From Maridesulfovibrio sp. (GTDB taxonomy: Bacteria > Desulfobacterota > Desulfovibrionia > Desulfovibrionales > Desulfovibrionaceae), in contig NZ_OY787459.1 of the NCBI RefSeq assembly GCF_963678865.1, positions 4,117,001-4,181,000 on the forward strand: a stretch of 64,000 nt of DNA, in the 5' to 3' direction. Positions within the stretch are counted from its first letter, which is position 1; every line of letters begins with the position of its first letter. Shown one piece after another: positions 43,282 to 52,693 of the stretch. The notes below the pieces were generated by a model. The model was not told the origin of the DNA and made no database searches. It worked only from the letters and a program-made list of their open reading frames with translations. The translations under genes and the position numbers were made by a program.

Positions 43282-44979
43282 TTACAGAAGATTTTTCATG
43301 TCGAGATAGTTTCTGTACAGTCTTTTGCTTATTCTTGAGAATTTGTCGAGGTCGGAAACTATTTCCAGTCCGGGAATTATCGCCCTTGTTACCGGGATTT
43401 CTAGATCCTTGCGGGTCAGATCTACGTAATAGGGGGTAAATCCGTTGGTAGTCAGGGTTTTCTCGATAACCATCACGTCTCCCTCAGCGCTTCCGGTGCT
43501 CAGTTCGGGCAATGTTTCCAGTTTGCGTACCGGGAGTCCTGCGGGAATTTCTGAAGTGGGCGGACCGGGGAAAGGATAGGGAATCTCGGTCAGGGCTGAG
43601 AGCAGAGCGCGTTTGCCGGAGAGCGAACAGCCGCCGCCTTTGTTGATATCTCCGTGTTTACCCACTGCGAAGGCTGTGTAGCAAGGGATGCCAAGTTCGG
43701 ATGTCATGTCCTGAAACCAGACCTTGATGCCGCTCTGTTCCAGTGCATTGAGATGTTTTTGTACTTCCTCATCGTCGGTTTCAATGGTGAAGCATTTTTC
43801 TTTGTCAAAGGGTATTGTGGCATTGGAGTCCCGTTCAACAACCTCCAGCAGGCCGCTGAGGCGTGCTTCATGAGTGGTGTTGCCGGATGCCAGTCCGGTG
43901 GAACTGAGGCCGCTAAACAGGTTCTGCTCATCAAGGTTGCAGAAAAGAAATACATGCTGCACCGGGACTTGAGCCTGCACATACTTTTCACCATCAAATT
44001 TTTCCGCCGGCATCCACCAGATATCCTGTCCCATATATGGAGCTTCAAGACATACATCATCCGGATTGAGGGCCGGACTCTGGCTGGATATCTCCTCGTA
44101 TGATCCTTTGATTACGGGCAGGGAGGCGGTACGGTTTGCTATGCCTGATTTATTTACAGCGGCGTAGGAACTCACTCTTTCGGCTACTTCCATAGCGCAG
44201 GAGACACAGGCTTGTTCAAAGGTGAAACCGCGTCCGTAGCTGGTCTGTATGGCACGAAGAGAGTTGCTCAGGCCTCCGTTGTTAGTATGGTTTTCAACCA
44301 TCCAGTGGTGCAGCACTGCAAAGGGGCTCAGGCATCCTTTTTGGCGCATTTGCGGTCCCATGAATACGCCTGCGGCTTCTAGTTTCTTGTTGGCGTTGGC
44401 TGTGACCTCTTTAATGGGGGCACGCTCTTTTGCCGGAGGAAGTTTGGCTGCAGCTTCAAGCTCTGCACGGATGGTTGAAGCCGGGGTAAACTCTTTGGAA
44501 AGCAGATCCTCTTTACTATAAAGAGGGTCGATGCCTGCTTCTTCCAGAATGGGCAGGTCTTTATGCGTTTCTTTGTTGTCAGCAAAGAGTGCAGTCCACC
44601 GGTTATGCAGAGCCTGGTCATCAAGAAGATGTGAACGCAGGTGCAGAGTAGGACTGAATTCCTTGAGTTCTTCCGCGTCAAAAATTGTTTCTACTTCATC
44701 GCGCAGGGAGGCAAGGCGAGGGTGGGTGATGGCTGCTTCATAAATCAGGGCGGCGAGCACTTTCTTTTTGGGATCATTCTTGATTTCTTTGATCAGCTTC
44801 TGGATTTTGCGTGTGCGGTGTTTGCCCAGTTGTTCGAGCATGTGGCGGTGCATAAATTCGTCATATGGATGTGCCTCAAGGTGGCTCAGTACTTCGGAGA
44901 AGCTCAGGTTGGGACCGGGAAAAGCGGCAAAGCAGCCGGTTCCGGAAAGAGTGTCCATGAGTTTGAGTTCGTAGCGCAT
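43282..44979 (-). CDS. YcaO-domain protein
   Basis: A 565-residue cytoplasmic protein. The C-terminal 370 residues are a YcaO ATP-dependent domain: FEQACVSCAMEVAERVSSY, SGNTTHEARLSGLLEVVERDS (ATP/Mg glutamates) and the late VTRAIIPGLE block. The N-terminal 180 residues are helical and look like the region found in E. coli-type YcaO partners of RimO. No leader peptide or azoline biosynthesis genes are near, so a housekeeping role (ribosomal protein S12 methylthiolation accessory, or related thioamidation) is more likely than a natural product. It is monocistronic, 59 bases from the tRNA gene. Confidence 0.85.
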   Translation of the reverse strand: MRYELKLMDTLSGTGCFAAFPGPNLSFSEVLSHLEAHPYDEFMHRHMLEQLGKHRTRKIQKLIKEIKNDPKKKVLAALIYEAAITHPRLASLRDEVETIFDAEELKEFSPTLHLRSHLLDDQALHNRWTALFADNKETHKDLPILEEAGIDPLYSKEDLLSKEFTPASTIRAELEAAAKLPPAKERAPIKEVTANANKKLEAAGVFMGPQMRQKGCLSPFAVLHHWMVENHTNNGGLSNSLRAIQTSYGRGFTFEQACVSCAMEVAERVSSYAAVNKSGIANRTASLPVIKGSYEEISSQSPALNPDDVCLEAPYMGQDIWWMPAEKFDGEKYVQAQVPVQHVFLFCNLDEQNLFSGLSSTGLASGNTTHEARLSGLLEVVERDSNATIPFDKEKCFTIETDDEEVQKHLNALEQSGIKVWFQDMTSELGIPCYTAFAVGKHGDINKGGGCSLSGKRALLSALTEIPYPFPGPPTSEIPAGLPVRKLETLPELSTGSAEGDVMVIEKTLTTNGFTPYYVDLTRKDLEIPVTRAIIPGLEIVSDLDKFSRISKRLYRNYLDMKNLL

Positions 44980-45131
44980 ATTTTCCCCTAATTATTGTTT
45001 TCTGAAACGTAAATTTTCAGTAATTAAACTTTTAGTCGGTCAGCGTGTGTTATCCTTATCTTTGATGGATGTCACGCCAACTCCCCACTGCGAAGGTAGG
45101 GTATTTAGGTCATCAAGTGAAGAGGGAAAAT

Positions 45132-45827
45132 ATGCATTCAGAAAAATATCATTCAAAAAAAATAATCATGCATGGAGCAATCATCCTGTTTGTTGTGGGA
45201 ATGGTCTCTTTCATGGCCGAACATTATGGAGAAGGACATCTCTCAGCTATCACTGCATGGATTGAGGCCAGTGGAAATTTTGCTCCGTTCCTGTTCGTGG
45301 TCATAAATGTTGTCGGCATGGTGCTGGTTCTTCCCCAGACTCTGTTTACTGTGGTGGCCGGGGTGCTTTTTGGTGCATTAAAAGGAACGGTTATGTGTCT
45401 GGTCAGTATGGCCGTGGGGGCTTCTTTATCGTTTATTTTAGGACGGTTCGTGTTTCGGGGCCGGGTTTTCAAGAAATTCAGGGATGACCCGAATTTTATG
45501 AAAATGGAGATGCTCAGCCGCAAACACCCGATTAAAGTTTTGGCTTTGAGCAGGATTGTACCCGTGGTGCCGTATTCTATAGCCAATTACCTTTGGGCGG
45601 CTACAGGGGTGCGGTTCCTGCCCTATCTGGTTATGAGTGTCGTGTGTCTGATTCCGGAGACCATTTTTATGACAGCAGGCGGACATCTGCTATCTGCCGG
45701 GGTGCGGATGGGGACTGTTAACTGGGGGATGTTGGCCGTGCTGGCAGCAGCTGCCGCATTGATATTTCTGCTGGTCCGTGCCGTCCGCCACAGCCTCGAG
45801 GAAGATTCCAACTCCGGTTGCGGATAA
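45132..45827 (+). CDS. TVP38/TMEM64 family membrane protein
   Basis: A 231-residue polytopic membrane protein with five or six helices. The VLVLPQTLFTVVAGVLFGALKGTVMCLVSMAVGASLSFILGRFVFR block is the SNARE-associated/DedA-like core, and the re-entrant LSRIVPVVPYSIANYLWAATGVRF follows. Members are implicated in lipid scrambling or small-molecule transport; the role here is not known. I chose the ATG at 45132 with GAGGG upstream. Confidence 0.87.
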   Translation: MHSEKYHSKKIIMHGAIILFVVGMVSFMAEHYGEGHLSAITAWIEASGNFAPFLFVVINVVGMVLVLPQTLFTVVAGVLFGALKGTVMCLVSMAVGASLSFILGRFVFRGRVFKKFRDDPNFMKMEMLSRKHPIKVLALSRIVPVVPYSIANYLWAATGVRFLPYLVMSVVCLIPETIFMTAGGHLLSAGVRMGTVNWGMLAVLAAAAALIFLLVRAVRHSLEEDSNSGCG

Positions 45828-45876
45828 GGAAGTATCCGGTTAGGCCCCAACAATTTAACTGTTCGTTTATATGGGC

Positions 45877-47097
45877 TTATTCCAGCATTGTTGCCATCGA
45901 TTTTTGTTTTCCTTTTACCTGCATAATGTAGAGCGGTTTTTCTGCACTGCGGCCCTGAAAAGAAATTTTACCGCTGACACCGTCAAAGTTTTTGATTTGC
46001 CCAAGTCCGTTACGGATGGTCTCGGAAGTGGATGGCTGTTTTTGCGTTGCGGCTGCTAAAAGCATTATGGAATCAAAGCCGAGTGCCGCATATCCGGTCT
46101 GCGGTGTTTGCCCGAAAAGGGCTTTGTAGGATTCTACAAAGGAACGCACAAGAGGTGCTTCTCGGTCCATGCTGGCCTGTGAGGCATAAAAAACTGTTGC
46201 CGGGTATTCTTTCATGGATTCCTGCATTGCAATGGAATCAAAACTTGTTCCGCCAAGAACGGGAAAGATCTGCTGGTCCTGTTGCAATTGATTGAGCAGT
46301 TTTGATGCGATGCGGGCCGGGGCGAACACGACAATCCCATCCACCTGAGGTCGGGCTGGTTCGGCGTCCCGCTTCTGGATGGTTATGTCTGCGGCGCTGT
46401 CCACAAAGTCACTGACACCTACAGTGTCATCGAGGACTGTGCTGTTGGTGTTTTCGGGCGGGGTAAGTTCTTTAAGCTTTCGGCTGACAAAAGATAGGTC
46501 AGGGTCCTGTTCGGTTATGCGCATTTCAGCCATAATGTTGCCACCGTTTTGCTTGAAACGGCGGCGGAAGCTGTCCGCCTGCCTTGCGGTGCTGTCGGAG
46601 AGGTCGGAGCGAATCAACATTATGTTGTTAACCAGCATGGAACCTCCTGCAAATTCAGCGAGCAGTTGTCCGGTCCTGATATCAGGCACTGCAAGAGTAA
46701 ACACATTTGTCCCTATGTGTGGGAGCGAGTCCACTTGCGCACCGCTGCACAGGAAAGGGAGGTTTGCGGCTTGAAATGCGGGAGCGGCAGTAAGGGCGTT
46801 GTTTTCGGAAATAATGCCGGTGGCAGCTATTATCCCTTTTGATCTTGAAAGGTTATCCACTCCTTTTAGTACGTCTATGGTCTCACCGCTGACAGATTCA
46901 ACTTCAAGTTTTATTTTGTTTTGATCGCTGGATTCATTTATTTTTTTTACTGCCAGCAATGCCCCGTTCAAGGCTTCCTGAGCTGTAGGGGCCTGACTGT
47001 CTTTTATTTCAAAAATTGTTCCCAGCACAATTTCATCGGCAAAGGCCGGAGAATTCATGCAGCAGATAAAAGCCAGCAGTGCAGTAAAAAGTCTCAT
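45877..47097 (-). CDS. LivJ-like periplasmic binding protein (type 1, Peripla_BP_6)
   Basis: A 406-residue exported binding protein: signal peptide to about residue 20 (PAFADEIVLG), then a type-1 binding fold with GALLAVKKINE, GIISENNALTAAPAFQAANLPFL and GYAALGFDSIMLLAAA. Such proteins bind amino acids for ABC uptake or feed LpoA/sensor systems. No liv permease or ATPase lies nearby. Its start overlaps the patatin stop (ATGA), an unusual coupling of a cytoplasmic lipase with a periplasmic binding protein. Confidence 0.85.
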   Translation of the reverse strand: MRLFTALLAFICCMNSPAFADEIVLGTIFEIKDSQAPTAQEALNGALLAVKKINESSDQNKIKLEVESVSGETIDVLKGVDNLSRSKGIIAATGIISENNALTAAPAFQAANLPFLCSGAQVDSLPHIGTNVFTLAVPDIRTGQLLAEFAGGSMLVNNIMLIRSDLSDSTARQADSFRRRFKQNGGNIMAEMRITEQDPDLSFVSRKLKELTPPENTNSTVLDDTVGVSDFVDSAADITIQKRDAEPARPQVDGIVVFAPARIASKLLNQLQQDQQIFPVLGGTSFDSIAMQESMKEYPATVFYASQASMDREAPLVRSFVESYKALFGQTPQTGYAALGFDSIMLLAAATQKQPSTSETIRNGLGQIKNFDGVSGKISFQGRSAEKPLYIMQVKGKQKSMATMLE

Positions 47098-48248
47098 ACT
47101 CCTGACCCCCTGCGTCCTTTACGGTTTTTTACGATTTTAAAGGTACGTTTTTTTTCCGGTTCTTTGGAGTTGTATGGTTCCGAAGCCGGTTTGTTTTTGC
47201 GTCCGGTTTCGTTTTTCATTTTTTCAACCGTTTCTTCATATTTTTTTTCTTCAGCTGCAGCTTTGTCTGCAATAAGCTTCTGTTCAGCTTCCTTGAGTTT
47301 CAGTTCCTTTTCGCGCCGTTTTCTTTTCTTTTTGAAATCTGTAACAGCCTCAGTGAAATCGGTTTTCTTCTTGGTGAAGGCCACCTTCCCGGCATGCACG
47401 ATTTCAGTGAGTTTGTTGACTTCCCAGAGTTCAATGGGGCGGGGATGCTTGATGTAGACTGGAATGATTTCGTGGTGGTGCAGGTCAATGGAAAGGGGCA
47501 GTTGGCTGGTCAGTATAGAGCGTTTGAAGATGCGGGAGGTGTTAAAATAACTGGAGACGAAACTGTCCGGTTCCGGATTGCAGGCATCGTCAAAATAAAT
47601 GGCGATAATGATGTCGATCTGCCGTTTGACGCATTCCATGATCGGTACCGGAGACGAGAATGCTCCGTCAATGAGCCGCCTGCCGTCCACATTTCCGGGC
47701 GGCATGAGCGGGTAGATGGAACTGCTGGCATAGATTGCATGGGCAAGATTGCCTTTCTCCAAAATAACCGGCTTTCCGGTTTCAAGATCGGTGGTGGTGA
47801 TCAGGGTCTTGGGGCTGAGGTCGGAAATATCCGTTTTTTTAAATAGGGCTTCGTAGGTCCGGCGCAGGCAGTCGGTTTTCAGGATGCCTGATTCTGCAGT
47901 GAATCTGCCCATGCCTGTGCTGGCTATTTCCAGTACGGAGTTGTAGTCCACGTCAGTGTAAAAACGTGGGTCGACGGTTTTGGAAAATACTTCCTGAATT
48001 TGTTTTAGATTGTAGCCCGCACCCAAAAATCCGGCCAGCAGTGCTCCGCCGCTGACGCCGATTACAAGGTCGATCTTTATGTCTTCTGATTGCAGGTATT
48101 CGATAAAAGGCAGGGCACAAAAGGATTTAATCCCTTCCGAACCGATGATCAGGGCTACGGTAGGACGGTCAGGGGCTTTCGGTGCTTTCGGCCGATCGTC
48201 GGCTTTGTTATTGTTTTCAGGGGATTCGGGCTGTTTGCTCTCTTCCAT
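47094..48248 (-). CDS. Patatin-like phospholipase with basic C-terminal tail
   Basis: A 384-residue RssA/YlbK-type patatin. It has the oxyanion stretch IIGSEGIKSF (degenerate compared with DGGGxRG), nucleophile motif GVSGGALLAGF and catalytic Asp in LIDGAFSSPVP. Residues about 290-384 form a very lysine-rich coiled tail (KKKRKRREKELKLKEAEQKL) that could bind membranes or nucleic acid. The proline- and charge-rich N terminus (1-45) is probably disordered. The ATG at 48248 has GGAG six bases upstream. It is in a minus-strand run with the SGNH esterase and RdgC genes. Confidence 0.85.
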   Translation of the reverse strand: MEESKQPESPENNNKADDRPKAPKAPDRPTVALIIGSEGIKSFCALPFIEYLQSEDIKIDLVIGVSGGALLAGFLGAGYNLKQIQEVFSKTVDPRFYTDVDYNSVLEIASTGMGRFTAESGILKTDCLRRTYEALFKKTDISDLSPKTLITTTDLETGKPVILEKGNLAHAIYASSSIYPLMPPGNVDGRRLIDGAFSSPVPIMECVKRQIDIIIAIYFDDACNPEPDSFVSSYFNTSRIFKRSILTSQLPLSIDLHHHEIIPVYIKHPRPIELWEVNKLTEIVHAGKVAFTKKKTDFTEAVTDFKKKRKRREKELKLKEAEQKLIADKAAAEEKKYEETVEKMKNETGRKNKPASEPYNSKEPEKKRTFKIVKNRKGRRGSGV

Positions 48249-48327
48249 TTTTGCTCCATTATTTGGAAAAAGATACATGCCCGGCGGAAAAAAAACAATA
48301 AGAATTGAAGTCTTAAGTGGAAAGTTT

Positions 48328-48891
48328 TCAGGTTGAAACAGATTCCAGAAAGGATTTAAATGCCGGGAACATGTTTTCAATCATAACCTCTACCCCTTCG
48401 CTGTTGGGATGGACCCCGTCCGGTTGGTAGTATTGCGGCTCTTCACCTATTCCGTAGGTCAGGGATGGATAGAGGGGGATTTTGAATTTTTCGGCAACTT
48501 CAGTGAAGATGCGTTTGAATTCTGAAGAGTAGGATTGCGGGGTGAAGTTCATGGGTTTGAAGCCGAGCAGAAGAACGGGAATGCCGGCTTCCTGAAAGGC
48601 TTCGACCATACGTGACAGGTTGGCTTTAGTCTGCTCGGGGTCCACTAGCTGGAAGCAGTCGTTGGCGCCGAATTCAATGTACGCTGCGTCTGGCCCACTT
48701 TCAATCACATCGGCAAGGCGGAAGAGCCCGTCCGCGGAAGTGTCCCCGGACAGGCCGAAATTGTTTATCTCCACATGGAGGCCTTCTTCCAGCAGCCTGC
48801 GTTCAAGCTGGGCCGGAAGAGAACTGTAGGCCGGAAGTCCGAATCCCTCAGTCAGGCTGTCGCCGAATGCCGCCAATGTGATTTTTGCCAT
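48328..48891 (-). CDS. SGNH-family arylesterase/lysophospholipase (TesA-like, cytoplasmic)
   Basis: A 187-residue TesA-like SGNH hydrolase. It shows all four blocks: GDSLTEGFG (Ser10), the Gly in NFGLSGDTSADG, the Asn in FGANDCF and the Asp-His pair in DGVHPNSEG. There is no signal peptide, unlike E. coli TesA, so it should act in the cytoplasm on acyl esters or thioesters. GGGAG precedes the ATG. The upstream gene ends only two bases before it. Confidence 0.88.
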   Translation of the reverse strand: MAKITLAAFGDSLTEGFGLPAYSSLPAQLERRLLEEGLHVEINNFGLSGDTSADGLFRLADVIESGPDAAYIEFGANDCFQLVDPEQTKANLSRMVEAFQEAGIPVLLLGFKPMNFTPQSYSSEFKRIFTEVAEKFKIPLYPSLTYGIGEEPQYYQPDGVHPNSEGVEVMIENMFPAFKSFLESVST

Positions 48892-48893
48892 GG

Positions 48894-49427
48894 TTATTTT
48901 TCTCCCTCGCGCAGCCAGTTCTGGAAGCGGGCCACTTCATCTTTCCACTGCTCTGAGATGCGGATGGTGATGAATTCCTTGAAAACATGGTCGAAAAGGG
49001 TGACGCATTTTTCAATCAGGTAGATTTTTTCCAGAAATTTTGCGTCAGGATCGTCCCCTTCCTCATCCTTCATGTCCACTTTGGGGGTTTTCAGTCCGCT
49101 CATGGTGAAATCTTCGGCTTTGACCTGCATTTGCCAGAGGTTTTCGTCGATTTCCATCTTCAACTGGCAGCGGGTTACTTTCTTGCCGGTACGCAGTCCG
49201 TACAGAACTTCGGTCATATCCCCGCTGGCGGAGTTGACAGTGGCGGTGTCCACGTTTTCGCCATCGCCGCCTTGAACAGACATGCGTTGCTCCATGTAGA
49301 GCATGAAGCGTTCGCCGCTTTCCAGTTCGAACATGCCGTCCTGAATTTCGCTTTTATACCATAGCCATGTCAGAAAATCCTGTCCTAGAAGAGTATTTTC
49401 CCTTTCGGCAAGCATCATGAGGTCCAT
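48894..49427 (-). CDS. Hypothetical protein between RdgC and SGNH esterase genes
   Basis: A 177-residue soluble protein I do not recognise by name. It has an N-terminal helix (ERENTLLGQDFLTWLWYKSEI), a beta-rich middle with RCQLKMEIDENLWQMQVKAEDF and an acidic linker (DEEGDDPDAK). It is encoded 32 bases after the RdgC-like gene and likely shares its job; the context suggests a DNA-recombination or phage-derived pair. Confidence 0.75.
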   Translation of the reverse strand: MDLMMLAERENTLLGQDFLTWLWYKSEIQDGMFELESGERFMLYMEQRMSVQGGDGENVDTATVNSASGDMTEVLYGLRTGKKVTRCQLKMEIDENLWQMQVKAEDFTMSGLKTPKVDMKDEEGDDPDAKFLEKIYLIEKCVTLFDHVFKEFITIRISEQWKDEVARFQNWLREGEK

Positions 49428-49459
49428 AACTGGTGCTCCTTTGAGTAGTTCTGTTGGTC

Positions 49460-50077
49460 CTAACCTACGAAATAGGTTGGATCGAGCGATTCAAGTTTCT
49501 GTACAGCCTCTTCGCCGAGTATTTCCATAGCCAGAAAAAAAGGAGTAAGCGGTTCAAGGGTAAGTTCAAAAGTATCGGAAAAATGGTCGGTGAAGAGATC
49601 CATGACCTTGCTGTTTGTTGCTGCCAGGTAAACCCTGTTTTCCGGTACGTTCCAAACTACGTCGAATACTGCCGGAATGGGCAGGGAACGGGCGCGCAGT
49701 TTGAGTGTAACTTGTTCCTTGATTTCCCTCTTGCGGTCGCGGGAGATGAAATTTTTTCCTTCTTTCTTGGCTTCGGCCAGCTCGTGATTCAGCGCTATCT
49801 GAAAATGTTTTTTCAGCACTGCAGGCTGGATTCTGCGGGTATCAAGCCGAAGGGAAAAGGTGAAGTACTGGGCCTTTTCAGGCGGTGATACAGCCCATTT
49901 GTCATCAAGCATGTCATCCATATTTACCCAGCCAAAGGAGCGTTCCTCTGCAGTATGGTCAATATCCATGAATGCGAATTTTGCTAATTTTTCGGGGATT
50001 TCCCGGATAAGATCATCGCTGACCTCTTCCAGAATCCTGTATCTGGTAAGTCCTGTGCTGGCTGAAAGTATAGGCAA
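49460..50077 (-). CDS. RdgC-like recombination-associated protein (short form)
   Basis: A 205-residue RdgC-family protein, shorter than the 303 of E. coli. Family features are the RSFGWVNMDDM segment, the YFTFSLRLDTRRI strand, the basic stretch ISRDRKREIKEQVTLKLRARSLP and the AVFDVVWN / VYLAATNSKVMDLF strands. RdgC binds double-stranded DNA as a ring and restrains RecA. The start is a TTG with AAGGAG seven bases upstream. It is the first gene of a five-gene minus-strand run reaching 45877. Confidence 0.8.
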   Translation of the reverse strand: MPILSASTGLTRYRILEEVSDDLIREIPEKLAKFAFMDIDHTAEERSFGWVNMDDMLDDKWAVSPPEKAQYFTFSLRLDTRRIQPAVLKKHFQIALNHELAEAKKEGKNFISRDRKREIKEQVTLKLRARSLPIPAVFDVVWNVPENRVYLAATNSKVMDLFTDHFSDTFELTLEPLTPFFLAMEILGEEAVQKLESLDPTYFVG

Positions 50078-50315
50078 AATATGCTCCTTGAACCGGCTGT
50101 CACATTATTGGCACTGCCGGATTTATTTCGCTGTAGTGAAAAATCCAATCGCTAATTGTTATGTTCATTTTTTCAGGATGTAAAGAGAAAGAATTCCCAT
50201 CTTTCAGGTATGGCATGTTAGGTGCATAGTATTTATTAATTGTAGAAGATGTAAATCAGGCAACCCTTAAGGAGGACTCAGTCAGTAAGAGCTGATTAAG
50301 CTGGTGGAGGTCGCA

Positions 50316-50519
50316 ATGACTCTCATTGAAGTACGGACCGAAGGAAATTATATCGTAGTTGGTAGCCACCGTAGAAAGAAGTTAACACCTGACGGATGTA
50401 ACGAGCCGTTTAAGGATCGTTTTTGGTGTCCGCGTAAAAAATGGTTTATGAAGAGCGCATGTCCGTTCATAAACAAGCAAGAGTGCGGGAACTACCGGCA
50501 TATGTGCGGCTCTCTGTAA
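50316..50519 (+). CDS. Small cysteine-rich protein
   Basis: A 67-residue protein with five cysteines in the last 40 residues (CNEPF...FWCPRKKW...ACPF...ECGNYRHMC). The pattern suggests a small zinc- or iron-sulfur-binding fold. GGAGG lies five bases before the ATG, strongly supporting expression. I do not recognise the family. It is monocistronic. Confidence 0.7.
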   Translation: MTLIEVRTEGNYIVVGSHRRKKLTPDGCNEPFKDRFWCPRKKWFMKSACPFINKQECGNYRHMCGSL

Positions 50520-50628
50520 CGAGCTTAATTCTTACATATTTGTCGTTTTCAATTGACATATTTGTTTATATTTGATTTATTTTGTGCTGGTTTCAATATT
50601 TTTGCAGTTCGTTGGATAGGAGGATTCG

Positions 50629-50994
50629 GTGATTTCTGATAACCCATATGGATTTCTGGCAGACCGCATTGAAGGCATTGCCGTTCAGGTTCGCGAGATT
50701 GAAGCTCAAGCGTATAAGGCATTGTATGAAGATAAGGATGACCTTGCGTATAGGGAATTTATGCGCCGTAAGGCAATGACTCTGGCTGATCTGGCCGAGG
50801 ATGTGGCCGTGCATGATCTGCCGGTGACGGACTCGGTAAAAAAACGCATAAAGCGGTTTTCCTTTTCCGCAGCACAATCGCTTGAAATAGGCAGTGTCTT
50901 TTTCATGTCTGCCCTGCTTTATCCGGAAGATCATGAGGTCGGTGAGCCTAACGATCTGGATAATTTTGTGGCGGAATTAAAATCTTTGTCCTGA
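50629..50994 (+). CDS. Hypothetical small helical protein
   Basis: A 121-residue, mostly helical soluble protein starting at GTG with GGAGG six bases upstream. It has no recognised domain. The middle (REFMRRKAMTLADLAEDVAVHDLP) and the acidic C terminus suggest a protein-binding role. It lies 109 bases after the small Cys-rich gene, in the same direction. Confidence 0.7.
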   Translation: MISDNPYGFLADRIEGIAVQVREIEAQAYKALYEDKDDLAYREFMRRKAMTLADLAEDVAVHDLPVTDSVKKRIKRFSFSAAQSLEIGSVFFMSALLYPEDHEVGEPNDLDNFVAELKSLS

Positions 50995-51155
50995 TTATTA
51001 GGTTGTTAGCTTTTCTTTTTCTGTGTGGCGCGTTATTTTTCCTCTATAACGGTTGCTTTTGAAAAATTGTTGTTATATCTAGTTGCGTCGGGTCAAAATG
51101 GGGGGCGGATTGCTTTCTGCAGTCTGTTTTTTTGACTTATATACAGGATTAAACA

Positions 51156-51596
51156 ATGCTTAATGCAGAAAAGTCCGCCTGTGATGTGATACACGGCGAG
51201 GGAGCTGTTAAGCCTTTGAAAATTTTGCTTGCCGAAGACTGTGAAAACAACGTCCTTCTAGTGCAACTTTACCTGAAAAAGTTTCCGTATTCCATTGATG
51301 TAGCAGAAAATGGCAGTGAAGCTTATGAGTTGTTCCGGCATAATGAATATGATGTTGTTCTCATGGATATAGAGATGCCCGTGACCGACGGTTACGAGGC
51401 AACTTCTCTCATGCGTGATTATGAAAAAAGTAATAGCCGGGACAAGACTCCCATTGTGGCCGTTACTGCGCATGCTCTTCCTGAAAATGAACTCCGGGCC
51501 TATGAAGTGGGTTGTGATTTTTTTCTGACCAAACCGGTCCGTAAAGCGGATCTTATCTCTGTGGTTCAGAGATACGGTGCCGGAGCAGGGCTTTAG
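51156..51596 (+). CDS. Stand-alone receiver domain protein (CheY-like)
   Basis: A 146-residue single receiver. The acidic pair is in LLAEDCENN, the phospho-acceptor Asp in VVLMDIEMPVTDG, Thr/Ala in AVTAHAL and the Lys in FFLTKPVRK, so all switch residues are present. There is a 20-residue N-terminal extension and no output domain. The sequence type is that of receivers from hybrid kinases, so it could accept phosphate from one, for example the kinase at 24845-27463, whose own receiver is defective; that link is speculative. A strong terminator follows. Confidence 0.9.
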   Translation: MLNAEKSACDVIHGEGAVKPLKILLAEDCENNVLLVQLYLKKFPYSIDVAENGSEAYELFRHNEYDVVLMDIEMPVTDGYEATSLMRDYEKSNSRDKTPIVAVTAHALPENELRAYEVGCDFFLTKPVRKADLISVVQRYGAGAGL

Positions 51597-51627
51597 TGTA
51601 AATTCCAATTAAAGTTATATCATTAAA

Positions 51628-51670
51628 ACAGGGGCTGACATGATTACCATGACAGCCCCTGTTTTTTTTT
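51628..51670 (+). terminator. Rho-independent terminator after the receiver gene
   Basis: ACAGGGGCTG (51628-51637) pairs with CAGCCCCTGT (51653-51662), with inner CATG pairing, and nine T residues follow. Confidence 0.9.
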
Positions 51671-51694
51671 ATGATGTTTGGAATCTGCCGGAAG

Positions 51695-52657
51695 CTAGAC
51701 TCCGTTAACCACATTTATTGCCTTACCATCCAGAAAAGCCTTCACATTATCAACTGTAGTGCCGGTCAGTCTTGAGCGTGCCTCAAGGGTCGCCCACGCA
51801 ATGTGCGGAGTAATGGTCAGGTTCGGAGTTCCTGAAAGAGGGTTGCCCGGCAGCATGGGTTCCTTTTCGACCACATCAAGTGCGGCTCCGGCGATAATTC
51901 CCTCGGTGAGCGCTGCGGCCAGATCAGGTTCATTGATCAAAGGTCCACGGGCGGTATTGATCAGGTATGCTTCCGGCTTCATCGTCAGGAGTAAATTTTT
52001 ATTGATAAATTTTTCATTGTCAGCAGTCAGCGGACAATGCAGGGATACAACATCCGCCTTCCTGAAAAGTTCTTCAAGGGGGACGAAACTGAAGGGGCGG
52101 TAATCGGGAACCGGCTTTGGTCTCGGTGCGTAAACCATAACTTCCATACCGAGAGCATTTGCAATGCTGCCTACTTTTTTACCGATGTCGCCAAAGCCGA
52201 CGATGCCCATTTTCTTTCCGGCCAGTTCAATCAGGGGGGCGTTCCAGAAACAGAAATCTTCCTGCTGAGCCCATTGTCCATCTTTTACAGCCTGATCATG
52301 CATGGCAACCCTGTTTGCATGGTTGAGCAGCAGGGCGAATACATGTTGGGCCACAGAAGGCGGTGAATAGCCCGGAACATTTGATACCGGGATACCCTGT
52401 GCTGCTGCCGCTTCAAGATCTACTACATTATACCCGGTAGCGAGTACGGAAATAAATTTCAGCTTAGGCAGTTCTTTGATGATGTCAGCATTCAGTAAAG
52501 TTTTATTGGTCAGGATAATGTCCGCATCCAGTGATCTTTTGATTATCTGCTCCGGAGAGGTGCGGTCATAAACACTGAGATCGCATATTTCTTCCAACTC
52601 GGTCCAGGGATTGTCGCCTGGATTGAGCGTGTAGCTGTCGAGGATAACTGTTTTCAT
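51695..52657 (-). CDS. D-2-hydroxyacid dehydrogenase (glycerate dehydrogenase/hydroxypyruvate reductase type)
   Basis: A 320-residue NAD(P)-dependent dehydrogenase of the D-isomer-specific family. The nucleotide-binding motif is GIVGFGDIGKKVG; catalytic Arg in NTARGPLI, Glu in DVVEKEP and His in TPHIAWAT are all present. The length and VPGYSPPSVAQHVFALLL stretch match HprA/GyaR-type glycerate dehydrogenases. It probably reduces hydroxypyruvate or glyoxylate in the cytoplasm. It is convergent with the receiver gene. Confidence 0.9.
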   Translation of the reverse strand: MKTVILDSYTLNPGDNPWTELEEICDLSVYDRTSPEQIIKRSLDADIILTNKTLLNADIIKELPKLKFISVLATGYNVVDLEAAAAQGIPVSNVPGYSPPSVAQHVFALLLNHANRVAMHDQAVKDGQWAQQEDFCFWNAPLIELAGKKMGIVGFGDIGKKVGSIANALGMEVMVYAPRPKPVPDYRPFSFVPLEELFRKADVVSLHCPLTADNEKFINKNLLLTMKPEAYLINTARGPLINEPDLAAALTEGIIAGAALDVVEKEPMLPGNPLSGTPNLTITPHIAWATLEARSRLTGTTVDNVKAFLDGKAINVVNGV

Positions 52658-52693
52658 GTGGTCATTCCGTAATTCCCGGCTTGGAAGTCGGGG

